64,000 nt of DNA from Christensenellaceae bacterium Phil7 (GCA_001940845.1 MSGV01000029.1:1-64000); one strand, 5' to 3'. Counted from the stretch's first letter, positions 1-8,238 are shown. Made by a program: numbers and translations. Notes: generated from the letters alone by a model not told the origin.

Positions 1-93
1 TCCCCCCCTGTTAACTCCCTTTTTAAAAATAAATATATCTTCTTTTTCCCTTTTTTTCGGGAATAACGCATAAAAATTTACCCACTGCTCATC

Positions 94-122
94 TTCCATT
101 TCACAGCATTTTGAGGTATAAT
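94..122 (+). promoter_or_regulatory. Probable promoter of pyrH
   Basis: A perfect TATAAT -10 box lies at 117-122, with a weak TTCCAT element 17 bases upstream. The transcript would have a leader of about 115 bases before the pyrH start codon. The -35 match is poor, so the assignment rests mainly on the -10 box and position. The first 90 bases of the window are T-rich and hold no recognisable gene. Confidence 0.45.
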
Positions 123-245
123 ATTGGAGTTGGAGTTATTTGTGACTCAAAATCGGTCTAATCAATCGTATTTATATCTCTTGGGAATCAAATGACATTT
201 GACGATATTCAGCTTTATTTAATTTTAAATAGGAAGGAATTGTTT

Positions 246-962
246 ATGAAATACAAACGGGTGCTGCTTAAAATGAGTGGTGAGGTGCTTTCCGGAAATA
301 GTCCAATAGACTTTGATAATGTACTTTCCCATGCTCAGCATATCAAGACATTGCATGATGCCGGTTGTCAAATTGGCATTGTGATTGGCGGCGGTAATAT
401 ATGGCGCGGCAGAAGTGGCGGCAGCATGGATAGGAATCGTGCCGATAGTATTGGTATGTTGGCAACTGCAATGAATTCACTTGCGATGGAACAGGCTCTC
501 ATAGATCTTGGCGTTCCTGTAAAAGTCATGAGTGCAGTGAACATGGAGTTATTCATGGATACTTATTCCGCTCGCTCAGCTAATTCCGCAATCGATGCTG
601 GAAATGTCGTTATATTTGCATGCGGCACCGGTTCTCCTTTCTTTTCTACCGATACAGCTGCTGCACTGCGTGCAGCACAGATTAACGCCGATGCATTGCT
701 TCTAGCCAAAGCAGTTGATGGTATATATACATCAGATCCAAGGGTGGATTCCTCCGCTCGCAGGTATTCTCATGTTAGCTATGATGAAGTGATCGAAAAA
801 AACTTGCATGCAACCGACCTGACTGCAATAAGCTTTTGCCGTGAATATTCTATTCCCATGATTCTCTTTGCAATGAACTCTGGCGAAAGCTTTTTAGATG
901 CAGTCAATGGAGTTAATGCAGGCACAATTGTCGATTCCAGAGCCGATTCTGAACTTGTTTGA
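246..962 (+). CDS. pyrH: UMP kinase (uridylate kinase)
   Basis: PyrH phosphorylates UMP to UDP with ATP in the cytoplasm, the committed step toward UTP and CTP; the bacterial enzyme is a hexamer of the amino-acid-kinase fold. The protein opens with the family pattern KRVLLKMSGE and has the glycine-rich GIVIGGGNIWRG loop and the DPR motif after AVDGIYTSDPR. At 238 residues it is the usual length. The ORF track begins at 192, but the ATG at 246 is preceded by AGGAAGGAA at a good distance and matches the family N-terminus, so I start there. The next gene is frr, the classic pyrH-frr pairing of bacteria, about 110 bases downstream. Confidence 0.97.
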   Translation: MKYKRVLLKMSGEVLSGNSPIDFDNVLSHAQHIKTLHDAGCQIGIVIGGGNIWRGRSGGSMDRNRADSIGMLATAMNSLAMEQALIDLGVPVKVMSAVNMELFMDTYSARSANSAIDAGNVVIFACGTGSPFFSTDTAAALRAAQINADALLLAKAVDGIYTSDPRVDSSARRYSHVSYDEVIEKNLHATDLTAISFCREYSIPMILFAMNSGESFLDAVNGVNAGTIVDSRADSELV

Positions 963-1070
963 AATGCAAGCTAATATGTTTTTATGAATAGGCAATGAAT
1001 ATGGTTGACAACGAAAGCTTCTTACATTAAAATATTTTTGAATCATTGTTGATAGAAAGGAACTTAACAA

Positions 1071-1622
1071 ATGGATGTTATTGAACTTGCACAGGATAAA
1101 ATGAATAAGACCATCGCTGTGCTCAAGCGCGATCTCGGTTCCCTCCGCGCTGGTAGAGCTAATCCACAGCTTCTTGACCGTATTGTAGTCGATTATTATG
1201 GAACACCCACGCCAATCAATCAAATGGGTACTGTTAGTTCTCCAGAACCCCGTATGCTTGTGATTTCTCTTTGGGATGCTTCCATGCTTTCCGCTGTTGA
1301 AAAGGCAATTCAGAAGTCAGACTTGGGCATCAACCCCACTAACGACGGCAAACTAATCAGGCTTATATTCCCCGAACTCACCGAAGAACGCCGTAAAGAG
1401 CTTGTTAAAATAGTAAAAAAGAAAGCCGAGGAAGCCAAGGTTGCGATTCGTGCCATCCGCAGAGAAGCGAACGAAACGATAAAGAAGGATTGCAAAGACG
1501 GCAGCATCACAGAGGATGATCAAAAGCGACTTGAAGACAAGGCACAAAAGGCAACCGATGCTGCAATCAAGGATATTGATCGAATTTGCACTGAAAAGGA
1601 AAAGGAGCTGCTCGAGGTTTGA
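1071..1622 (+). CDS. frr: Ribosome recycling factor
   Basis: RRF, with EF-G, splits post-termination ribosomes so they can be reused. The 183-residue product has the normal length and the family hallmarks: an N-terminal helix, the LRAGRANPQLLDRIVVDYYG segment joining helix to the small beta domain, and the long charged C-terminal helices containing TEERRKELVK and REANE. The ATG at 1071 follows GAAAGGAA. Its TGA stop overlaps the TTG start of the next small gene, which implies translational coupling. It sits downstream of pyrH, as in most Bacillota. Confidence 0.97.
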   Translation: MDVIELAQDKMNKTIAVLKRDLGSLRAGRANPQLLDRIVVDYYGTPTPINQMGTVSSPEPRMLVISLWDASMLSAVEKAIQKSDLGINPTNDGKLIRLIFPELTEERRKELVKIVKKKAEEAKVAIRAIRREANETIKKDCKDGSITEDDQKRLEDKAQKATDAAIKDIDRICTEKEKELLEV

Positions 1623-1825
1623 TTGAGTTGCTTGGTCAACCGCTCGACAGAGCGGTTTCTTTGCTCGAAGCAAGGGGCTATCGAATTGAAACCGTGGAGA
1701 CCCGCTCAAGAAAAGGTGTCGAAGGTGACAGTTTACGAGTTATTCGCATCGAAGAACTCGGTTGTGCGGAGCCAATCGTAAGAATAACATATTCTGAATT
1801 CAAAACCAACGTTTCTGGGGAGTGA
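1619..1825 (+). CDS. Small PASTA-like protein coupled to frr
   Basis: This 68-residue protein starts at a TTG that overlaps the frr stop (TTGA), so it is probably translated by ribosomes ending frr. The N-terminal half, LLGQPLDRAVSLLEARGY, resembles the start of a PASTA repeat (G-x-x-x-x-A-x-x-x-L-x-x-x-G-y), and the rest could give the short beta strands of such a domain. There is no signal peptide or membrane segment, so it should be cytoplasmic, unlike ordinary PASTA repeats, which are extracellular. It lies between frr and uppS. The coding case rests on position, coupling and the domain-like pattern; no function is assigned. A chance ORF is possible but unlikely given the tight arrangement. 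Confidence 0.7.
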   Translation: MIELLGQPLDRAVSLLEARGYRIETVETRSRKGVEGDSLRVIRIEELGCAEPIVRITYSEFKTNVSGE

Positions 1826-1859
1826 ATACATCACACCCCATTTTCAGGTATAAAACATA

Positions 1860-2615
1860 ATGAAGATTTATCCAAAGTTTACCGGTGCTGAGCTGGAAAA
1901 ACTCGGCTTAACCGGCAATATGCCAAAACATGTTGCTATAATCATGGATGGAAATGGACGTTGGGCCAAAGCAAGGCACATGCCCAGAAGCTTCGGGCAT
2001 CGGGCAGGCATGGAGGCCTTACAGGAAATAGTGCGTTCCTCTCACAGCATCGGCATAGAGGTTCTTACTGTTTATGCATTTTCTACAGAAAATTGGCGTC
2101 GTCCGGAATCTGAAATCAATGCCTTATTTTCACTGCTCGTTGAATACTTTTATAAGGAGATCGATGAGTTGGATGCAAATAATGTCAAAATCCATGTCCT
2201 AGGTGATTTATCGCGATTTCCCGCCAAGCTGCGTGAACTCATGGAAACGGCCATTGATCGCACAGCACTTAATAGTGGGTTAAATTTTGCAATAGCACTC
2301 AACTATGGATCACGAGATGAGATCGTCCGCGCAGCCAGAGCCATTGTCCAAGCAAACTTAACTCCGGATGATATAACTGAGGGGATCTTTTCAGAGTATT
2401 TGTATACCAATTCAATATCAGTTCCTGATCCCGATCTCATTATACGCACGGCCGGAGAGCAGCGTCTATCCAACTTTCTTCTCTGGCAGGCTGCTTACTC
2501 TGAATTTGTTTTTACCAATACCACTTTCCCGGACTTTACACCGGAGGCATACTATGAATGCATCAAAGAATTCATGCGGCGAACAAGAAGGTTCGGTAAA
2601 GTTTTACCAAACTGA
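1860..2615 (+). CDS. uppS: Undecaprenyl diphosphate synthase (isoprenyl transferase)
   Basis: UppS is the cis-prenyltransferase that condenses farnesyl diphosphate with eight isopentenyl diphosphates to give the C55 carrier lipid used for peptidoglycan and wall polymers. The signature IMDGNGRWAKAR, with catalytic Asp and phosphate-binding Arg, is near residue 30, followed by GHRAGMEAL, YAFSTENWRRP and, near the C-terminus, the DLIIRTAGEQRLSNFLLWQ motif. The length of 251 residues is typical. The start at 1860 has only a modest TCAGG ribosome site. It is followed by cdsA and dxr in the standard order. Confidence 0.97.
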   Translation: MKIYPKFTGAELEKLGLTGNMPKHVAIIMDGNGRWAKARHMPRSFGHRAGMEALQEIVRSSHSIGIEVLTVYAFSTENWRRPESEINALFSLLVEYFYKEIDELDANNVKIHVLGDLSRFPAKLRELMETAIDRTALNSGLNFAIALNYGSRDEIVRAARAIVQANLTPDDITEGIFSEYLYTNSISVPDPDLIIRTAGEQRLSNFLLWQAAYSEFVFTNTTFPDFTPEAYYECIKEFMRRTRRFGKVLPN

Positions 2616-2729
2616 TCAGTATAAGCTTTGAATATGATTTATTTGTTAATGCATTCTTCACAATAAGGATGTATAAAAGCATCAGCATCCAAATTATGGA
2701 TGTACTATTATCATAAAGGAAACTATAAT

Positions 2730-3539
2730 ATGAAAGATTTGCCCCTTCGCACAGTCATCGCCATTCTGCTTCTGGCATTGCTTGCTCTTGTCCTTTGGCT
2801 TGGTGGCTGGGTACAGGCCATTATACTAGGCATATTCAGTGCTATGGCCATACACGAGATGAATGATATATTTAAGAAAAAAGATATTCATCCATTTGTC
2901 ATCCCTCATATGATACTCGGAGCGGCTCAATTTGCTGTACTCTTTAAACTTGGTATGAAATGGCTGTTTGCGCTAGTCGTGCTCACATTTTTTTCAATCA
3001 TGATTGAAAGAATACTCAATGGAAAACGAACCAACATCGATCTTGTCGCCTCATTTTCCATGCTTGTCTATCCACTTGCTCCGTTACTGTGTCTGGGAGC
3101 TGTAGGCTTTGATAACTCGGATTACTCGCGCATAGCTTTATTCTGCTGTTTTGCTGGGCCATGCATGGCTGATAATGCCGCATACATGGTCGGTTCTATT
3201 TGCGGGAAACATAAACTCTGTCCCGAAATCAGCCCCAACAAAACTACTGAAGGAGCTGTCAGCGGACTGATTGGCGGAGCGCTTGGAGGCATTCTTGCCT
3301 ACTTTATTCAGAAGCTTTGGGGATTTGATATTTCCATTTGGGCTCTACTAATAATTTGCTTCCTGGGAGGTTTTATCGGACAATTTGGAGATTTACTCTC
3401 ATCGACCTATAAAAGATGGGCCGGAGTAAAGGATTTCGGCAATATTTTTCCAGGTCACGGTGGGGTCATGGATAGGCTTGACAGTGCAATGATCGCTGCA
3501 CCCATGGTGCTTGCTGCATTTACTTTATTCATAAAATAA
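2730..3539 (+). CDS. cdsA: Phosphatidate cytidylyltransferase
   Basis: CdsA makes CDP-diacylglycerol from phosphatidic acid and CTP, the branch point to all phospholipids, in the cytoplasmic membrane. The protein is a chain of hydrophobic segments and ends with the family signature around FPGHGGVMDRLDS, whose acidic residues bind metal. The ORF track starts at 2700, but the ATG at 2730 sits behind AAAGGAAA and gives the normal N-terminus just before the first membrane helix, so 269 residues are preferred. It lies between uppS and dxr. Confidence 0.95.
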   Translation: MKDLPLRTVIAILLLALLALVLWLGGWVQAIILGIFSAMAIHEMNDIFKKKDIHPFVIPHMILGAAQFAVLFKLGMKWLFALVVLTFFSIMIERILNGKRTNIDLVASFSMLVYPLAPLLCLGAVGFDNSDYSRIALFCCFAGPCMADNAAYMVGSICGKHKLCPEISPNKTTEGAVSGLIGGALGGILAYFIQKLWGFDISIWALLIICFLGGFIGQFGDLLSSTYKRWAGVKDFGNIFPGHGGVMDRLDSAMIAAPMVLAAFTLFIK

Positions 3540-3553
3540 TCAGAGGAAAATCA

Positions 3554-4705
3554 ATGAAAAATCTTGCGGTGTTCGGCTCAACAGGTTCCATTGGAAAACA
3601 GACGCTTTCTGTTGCGCAATTTCATAGGGACGAGTTTTGTGTCAAGGCTTTGATCGCCGACTCAAACGCTATGCTTATGCTCCAGCAAATCGAATGCTTT
3701 CATCCCGATTTTGTCGGAATGTATTCTGCAGAATCAGCTAAGCTCATTCGAGAACATCACCCGGAGCTCATTGTGGTGAGCTGCGATGAAGTGAACATGC
3801 TGGCCTCATTGCCCGAAGTGGACATTGTTGTAAATGGAGTCAGTGGCTTTGCAGGACTTGCACCATTGATAAACGCATTAAAATCCGGTAAAACCGTTGC
3901 GCTTGCAAACAAGGAAAGCATTGTCTGTGCACATCATGTTATCAACAAAACCATTGATGAATTTGGCGGCAGGATCATTCCCGTGGATAGCGAACAAAGT
4001 GCCATCTTTCAATGTATCTCTGCCGGTAAGCATGATGATATCAAAAGGCTTATTTTGACCGCTTCCGGAGGTATGTTCCGTGATTTTACGCAAGATGAAC
4101 TTTCAACAGTCACACCTCAAATGGCACTCAACCATCCGACTTGGAGCATGGGTGGTAAGATAACGATCGATTCATCCTCTCTCTTCAATAAAGGACTCGA
4201 ACTTATGGAGGCCGGTTGGCTTTTTAATATTGATCCCGATAGAATCAGCATTCTTATCCATCCTCAATCCATCGTTCACTCAATGGTAGAATTCACGGAT
4301 GGATCCGTTATTGCTCAGCTTAGCTCTGCGGATATGCGGCTTGCTATACAGTATGCGCTTACCTATCCTGACCGAATCATATCCGAGATCCCAGAGCTTG
4401 ACCTTACTAAGCTTTCCGGACTTACATTTTTTAAGCCAGATTGCGAACGCTTTCCTGCTATATCACTTGCTTATGAGGCGTTCAAGGATGGAGAGGTTCT
4501 GCCGATTGCATATAATGCGGCGAATGAGGTTGCTGTTGCTCATTTCATGCGCAATGAAATTGGGTTCACCGATATTCCAAAATGCGTAGAAAGCACGATG
4601 AACCGCATGATTCATTCTGAAAAATGCATTGATTCACTTGAAAAGGTCTATGAAATTGACCTTGAAGCAAGAAATCTTGCTAAGACTTTCTGTAAAAATA
4701 ATTGA
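3554..4705 (+). CDS. dxr: 1-deoxy-D-xylulose 5-phosphate reductoisomerase
   Basis: DXR converts DXP to 2-C-methyl-D-erythritol 4-phosphate using NADPH, the first committed step of the MEP isoprenoid pathway that supplies UppS. The N-terminal GSTGSIGKQTL is the dinucleotide-binding loop; ANKESIV, PVDSEQSAIFQ and TASGGMFRD carry the metal and substrate residues, and HPTWSMGGKITIDSSS completes the catalytic region. The length of 383 residues is standard. It starts 14 bases after cdsA with a GAGGAAAA ribosome site and is followed by rseP in the usual dxr-rseP order. Confidence 0.97.
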   Translation: MKNLAVFGSTGSIGKQTLSVAQFHRDEFCVKALIADSNAMLMLQQIECFHPDFVGMYSAESAKLIREHHPELIVVSCDEVNMLASLPEVDIVVNGVSGFAGLAPLINALKSGKTVALANKESIVCAHHVINKTIDEFGGRIIPVDSEQSAIFQCISAGKHDDIKRLILTASGGMFRDFTQDELSTVTPQMALNHPTWSMGGKITIDSSSLFNKGLELMEAGWLFNIDPDRISILIHPQSIVHSMVEFTDGSVIAQLSSADMRLAIQYALTYPDRIISEIPELDLTKLSGLTFFKPDCERFPAISLAYEAFKDGEVLPIAYNAANEVAVAHFMRNEIGFTDIPKCVESTMNRMIHSEKCIDSLEKVYEIDLEARNLAKTFCKNN

Positions 4706-4735
4706 TTATTTTCATTTAACTAAAAGGAGAGTGCT

Positions 4736-5818
4736 ATGACATTACTTTATATTTTGCTTGCAATACTTATCCTTGCGTTTCTCATTTTCTTTCATGAGCT
4801 TGGTCATTTTGCCATGGGAAAAGCGCTTGGTTTTCGTGTGCTGGGTTTCTCAATGGGCTTTGGACCCGCCCTTGTAAAATTCAAAAAGGGTGAAACAGAA
4901 TATTCGCTGCGTGCCATACCATTTGGCGGTGCCTGTATGTTTGATGGTGAAGATGAGGACGCTCAAAACGATCCTCGCAGATTCAATGCGCAGCCTGTAT
5001 GGAAGCGTTTCCTTGTTATCCTTGCAGGTCCGTTCATGAACGTTCTATTGGCATTCCTTGTGGCCTTTATAGTAATGCTGAGTGCTCCGGTTCCGATTTA
5101 TGCTATCGATTCTGCAACCGGAGACAATATTCCATACATAGTCACGGTTGCGGATAAAAGTGCGGCCGCCGAGGCAGGCATACTCCCAAACGATATTGTT
5201 ATTGCAATAGATGGAAAAAGTCCGCTCAATGCAAATGATTCGATTAATTCCTCCGATGCCCTCGTCTCGCTCATCGCTTCGGCAAATGATACGTTGACTA
5301 TAACTGTTGAGAGAGATGGTGCGCAAAAGGATATCATCGTTTCAGGCATATACAATGCACAGCTTGGTAAAAACCAACTTGGCATAACCATAGGATCCGT
5401 CTCGACCGGAACTAAGCATTATACGATCGGAGAGGCTTTCATCAACGCATTCGAATATCTCGGTCAAATAATCAAGCTTACCGTCGAAGGCATTGCCGGC
5501 ATGTTTAAAAACGGAATACACCAAGGTGATATATCTGGCGTGGTTGGAGCAGTAGCAGTCATGGCGGATGTTGCAAACGAAAGTCTGTTGAATCTCGTTT
5601 ACATTGCCATCGTTCTATCTCTCAGCCTTGGTTTATTTAATTTAATTCCCTTTCCTGCACTTGATGGCGGCAGACTGCTATTCCTTCTCATAGAGGCGAT
5701 AATCGGAAAACCACTAAACCGCAAAGTCGAAGGTATTATCAATGCAGTCGGATTGGCTCTGCTCTTTGGGCTCATGATAATTGTCACAATATCCGATGTC
5801 ATAGGTCTGTTTAAATAA
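4736..5818 (+). CDS. rseP: Site-2 zinc metalloprotease (RseP/RasP family)
   Basis: This is an intramembrane zinc protease that cleaves membrane-anchored regulators and remnant signal peptides. The first membrane helix carries HELGH (residues 20-24), the zinc site. A periplasm-side PDZ domain lies around residues 120-210 (AAAEAGILPNDIVIAIDG), and the second catalytic motif NLIPFPALDGG is in a C-terminal helix and provides the third zinc ligand. Length 360 fits the family. The start follows AAAAGGAGAG at good spacing. In Bacillota the substrates include anti-sigma factors and division proteins such as FtsL; which applies here is unknown. Confidence 0.95.
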   Translation: MTLLYILLAILILAFLIFFHELGHFAMGKALGFRVLGFSMGFGPALVKFKKGETEYSLRAIPFGGACMFDGEDEDAQNDPRRFNAQPVWKRFLVILAGPFMNVLLAFLVAFIVMLSAPVPIYAIDSATGDNIPYIVTVADKSAAAEAGILPNDIVIAIDGKSPLNANDSINSSDALVSLIASANDTLTITVERDGAQKDIIVSGIYNAQLGKNQLGITIGSVSTGTKHYTIGEAFINAFEYLGQIIKLTVEGIAGMFKNGIHQGDISGVVGAVAVMADVANESLLNLVYIAIVLSLSLGLFNLIPFPALDGGRLLFLLIEAIIGKPLNRKVEGIINAVGLALLFGLMIIVTISDVIGLFK

Positions 5819-5850
5819 TCGCTTATTAAATCGCCGATTCAGTTATATTT

Positions 5851-5890
5851 GAAATTCGCTAAAGATGTTCTTCATTTTTTGGCGAATTTC
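5851..5890 (+). terminator. Terminator after rseP
   Basis: GAAATTCGC and GCGAATTTC form a perfect 9-base-pair stem that can extend inward through an imperfect AAAGATG/CATTTTTT pairing to a TTCTT loop. It is followed by ATTTTTATT. It lies 32 bases after the rseP stop and closes the pyrH-rseP run. Confidence 0.75.
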
Positions 5891-5906
5891 ATTTTTATTG
5901 TTAACT

Positions 5907-6032
5907 TCAAGCAGTTATCTTCCCAAGCATAAACTCACGGTTCTTGAGATAATTGATGTGCATATAGTTGAGCTGTGTAGTGCCGCTTAGATCAGAAATA
6001 ATCGTCGTGTTAGTTTTCAGCAAAAATAGACG
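5907..6032 (-). pseudogene. Possible gene remnant, about 41 codons, no start codon
   Basis: On the minus strand a short open stretch reads as plausible protein (ending LKNREFMLGKITA) and finishes with TGA at 5907-5909. It is bounded upstream by an in-frame TAA, with no ATG or GTG at its head and no ribosome site at a useful distance. It lies downstream of the SOD-like gene, beyond that gene's terminator. I cannot recognise the family. It may be the tail of a decayed gene or just chance; the rest of the 5819-6097 interval holds only the two terminators. Confidence 0.2.
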
Positions 6033-6069
6033 TTAAATTCTTCCTTTATAACTCATATCAAAATAATTG

Positions 6070-6091
6070 GGCCGCTTTGTACGGCGACCCA
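6070..6091 (-). terminator. Terminator of the SOD-like gene
   Basis: Read on the minus strand, GGGTCGC and GCGGCCC pair over 7 bases with one G-U wobble around an 8-base loop, followed by AATTATTTTG. It begins just past the stop codon of the SOD-like gene. Confidence 0.55.
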
Positions 6092-6097
6092 TTAATC

Positions 6098-6556
6098 CTA
6101 CATCGCTTTGATTTCTCCGCATGCAATTTTTGCCCCTGAATTTCCAGCAGGCTGTGAAATGAAATCATCAAAGCTTTCATGTACAACGATTGTTCTTCCA
6201 ATTACATCCCAGGGCTCAAAGCTATCGGTCAGTAAAGCCATAAATGCACGTTTGCCGCATCCAAGTAACGGAGGAAGATCTCCCGCGTGTTTTGGATGCG
6301 TGCAGCTCCCCGGATTATAATGTCCATCCGTATTAGAAAAATCATCACCTGTGCAGTTGCTTCCAGCATGAATATGGAGTGCAAAGAATCGTTTTCCACA
6401 TACTTCATCCGAAACCGGAAGACCATTTACACGTATAGATATTAGACTTCCGTCCTTCTGCGGATAAAAATACGCATCACCCATGATTCCGGGGTATTTA
6501 TCACTTCCAATAAGCTTTGCATATGCAACAGGTCTGCCGAAAAAGACATCAAACAT
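6098..6556 (-). CDS. Cu/Zn superoxide dismutase-like protein
   Basis: The 152-residue protein has the Cu/Zn SOD fold signature. All metal ligands align by motif: H61 and H63 in FALHIHAG, bridging H79 in GHYNPG, H87 and H90 in THPKHAGD with D93, and H126 in IVVHESFDD. C68 and C146 (in KIACGE) match the conserved disulfide. Two things are odd. The active-site arginine of the usual GNAGSRLACG is lysine here (GNSGAKIACG), and there is no signal peptide or lipobox although family members are normally exported. The start follows AGAGGAAA. It is encoded alone, divergent from radC. Superoxide removal is inferred, not shown. Confidence 0.85.
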   Translation of the reverse strand: MFDVFFGRPVAYAKLIGSDKYPGIMGDAYFYPQKDGSLISIRVNGLPVSDEVCGKRFFALHIHAGSNCTGDDFSNTDGHYNPGSCTHPKHAGDLPPLLGCGKRAFMALLTDSFEPWDVIGRTIVVHESFDDFISQPAGNSGAKIACGEIKAM

Positions 6557-6617
6557 ATATTTCCTCTTTCATATTATTAAAAAACATATTACTTCTTTGT
6601 TTTTCTGTAAATTATAC

Positions 6618-6646
6618 TTGAAATGTTCCAAGAATATGTGTACAAT
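6618..6646 (+). promoter_or_regulatory. Promoter of radC
   Basis: TTGAAA at 6618-6623 and TACAAT at 6641-6646 are separated by exactly 17 bases, about 50 bases before the radC start. A minus-strand TATAAT (6611-6616) for the divergent SOD-like gene abuts this promoter, so the two genes may compete for polymerase. Confidence 0.75.
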
Positions 6647-6696
6647 AATAAATAGGCATCAAATAAACAAAATGGTTTAAGGAGGAACCGCCGGCT

Positions 6697-7500
6697 GTGG
6701 AAAAAACAAATGCGGACTGTTCAACAGAAAATATCAAGCTCTCTCGATCCGAAAAAACGCCGAAATCTATGAGTTCGCTTCATTCCGGACATCGCGAAAG
6801 AGTCCGTCAAAGTTTTATTGACAGAGGCTGTACCTTAAGCGGAATGTATGAGCATCAAGTCCTCGAAATGCTGCTGTTCTATTGTCAAAAAAGGGCTGAT
6901 GTGAATCCATTGGCTCATAAATTACTTAATTATTTCGGTTCACTGTACAATGTTCTCAATGCCGACAAGGCTGAGCTATCGCGCTTCGGCTTGTCGGATA
7001 ATACAATCATGCTTATCAAGCTGTCCAACTGCATATCAACGTATTCAGAGGAAGTGCAGTATAAGAATAGTAGATTTACGACTCTTGATTCCATAATCGA
7101 TTTTTCTTATAAGGTGCTTGGTAAGTATACAGACGAAAAGGTCTGCGTTATTTGTTTGAATGTATCCCAAAGGCTCCTTCATTATGAATGTATTGATTTT
7201 GGCCTGCCCAGCAAATCCGAATTTCCGCGCAGACGTATAATCGAGATCGCACTCCACCATAATGCTGTCAATCTCGTTATAGCTCATAATCATCCATCGG
7301 GAGTATGCTCTCCGTCAACTCAAGACATCAATGGCACAGAGCTTCTCTACCAAATGCTCTTTGATTTGAACATACGGCTCGTTGAACATGTCATTGTAGC
7401 TTATCCGCATTGCTATGCGGTAATGAATGGGTATATAAAAGATATAACCGCATCTGGAGACCAAGCTGAAGAAAAGTCCGGTTATGTTACTGACTTTTAA
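6697..7500 (+). CDS. radC: RadC/JAB-domain protein
   Basis: The C-terminal half is the RadC JAB1/MPN-type metalloprotease-like domain: EFPRRRIIEIAL is followed by AHNHPSGVCSPSTQD, giving the HxH-x10-D metal-binding pattern intact. An N-terminal helix-hairpin-helix-like region (about residues 45-110) is also typical. The role of RadC is not settled; the original DNA-repair link was later doubted. The start is GTG at 6697 behind a strong AAGGAGG. A 30-residue polar extension precedes the conserved part. Its last 14 bases overlap the convergent maf gene; radC-maf adjacency is common in bacteria, usually on one strand. Confidence 0.93.
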   Translation: MEKTNADCSTENIKLSRSEKTPKSMSSLHSGHRERVRQSFIDRGCTLSGMYEHQVLEMLLFYCQKRADVNPLAHKLLNYFGSLYNVLNADKAELSRFGLSDNTIMLIKLSNCISTYSEEVQYKNSRFTTLDSIIDFSYKVLGKYTDEKVCVICLNVSQRLLHYECIDFGLPSKSEFPRRRIIEIALHHNAVNLVIAHNHPSGVCSPSTQDINGTELLYQMLFDLNIRLVEHVIVAYPHCYAVMNGYIKDITASGDQAEEKSGYVTDF

Positions 7501-8083
7501 ATTCCGGTAATATTCCGATATTCTTAAGCATTCTATATAGTTCTGGCAGTGGTAATCCAATAATTGTAAAATAATTACCAATTATTCTATCCACAAACAT
7601 TCCAAATGGTCCTTGAATTCCATATGCGCCGGCCTTATCCATTGGCTCACCGGATGACACATAGGCATTGATTTCTTCATCGCTCAATTGGCTGAGTTTA
7701 ACCAATGTTGTGCTGACATCAAGCTGCATGCCTTCCTCTGTAACCACCGAAACTCCGGTATATACCGTATGGGTCCTTCCGGAAAGCATTCGTAAAATGC
7801 GCATCGCATCCTGCTCGCTGCGTGGTTTTCCGATAATCTTCCCCTCGAAAGCAACAACGGTATCCGCTCCGATGACTGCAATATCCTCTGCTTTCTTTCC
7901 ATCTGAAATCAAGCGCAGGAATACCTCCCTTGCTTTCATTTCCGCGAGAGCAGAGACCAGCGCATGTGGATTTTGCTCATCGATCTCCTCGTTAGCGTTG
8001 CTCACAACTACGTCATAGCTGTAACCGCACATATCCATAAGCTGACGGCGTCGCTGTGATGAACTGGCAAGTACAAGATGCAT
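7487..8083 (-). CDS. maf: Maf-like nucleotide pyrophosphatase
   Basis: Maf proteins hydrolyse non-canonical or UTP/TTP-type nucleotides to monophosphates and are linked to arrest of septum formation. The N-terminus LVLASSSQRRRQLM, the IGADTVV loop with catalytic Asp, KPRSEQDAMRILRMLSG and DKAGAYGIQG are all family motifs; the 198-residue length is normal. It is encoded opposite to its neighbours between radC and the dcw cluster. Its 3' end overlaps radC by 14 bases, so each mRNA carries antisense to the other's tail. Confidence 0.95.
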   Translation of the reverse strand: MHLVLASSSQRRRQLMDMCGYSYDVVVSNANEEIDEQNPHALVSALAEMKAREVFLRLISDGKKAEDIAVIGADTVVAFEGKIIGKPRSEQDAMRILRMLSGRTHTVYTGVSVVTEEGMQLDVSTTLVKLSQLSDEEINAYVSSGEPMDKAGAYGIQGPFGMFVDRIIGNYFTIIGLPLPELYRMLKNIGILPEFKSQ

Positions 8084-8142
8084 AATCTTACATATTTCCT
8101 TTCATTTTTTCACATTTCGAGCATTTTCATGACTCAATTATG

Positions 8143-8171
8143 ATTTTAGCAAAATAATAGCGATTATGCAA
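8143..8171 (-). promoter_or_regulatory. Promoter of maf
   Basis: On the minus strand TTGCAT and TAAAAT are 17 bases apart, with a TG one base before the -10 box (extended -10). It lies about 60 bases upstream of the maf start and points away from the mraZ promoter. Confidence 0.65.
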
Positions 8172-8193
8172 GCATGAAAGCTATAATTTTCAG

Positions 8194-8208
8194 GTGGGGA
8201 AAAGTGGT
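8194..8208 (+). promoter_or_regulatory. Candidate MraZ operator (two repeats)
   Basis: GTGGG at 8194-8198 and GTGGT at 8204-8208 are direct repeats spaced one helical turn apart (10 bases), upstream of mraZ. MraZ is known in other bacteria to repress its own operon by binding short GTGGG-like direct repeats with a 5-base gap. A TATAAT at 8182-8187 lies just before the repeats and could be a second -10 box. Confidence 0.5.
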
Positions 8209-8238
8209 GCTAAAATTCAAAAAAATTGCCAAATAGTA

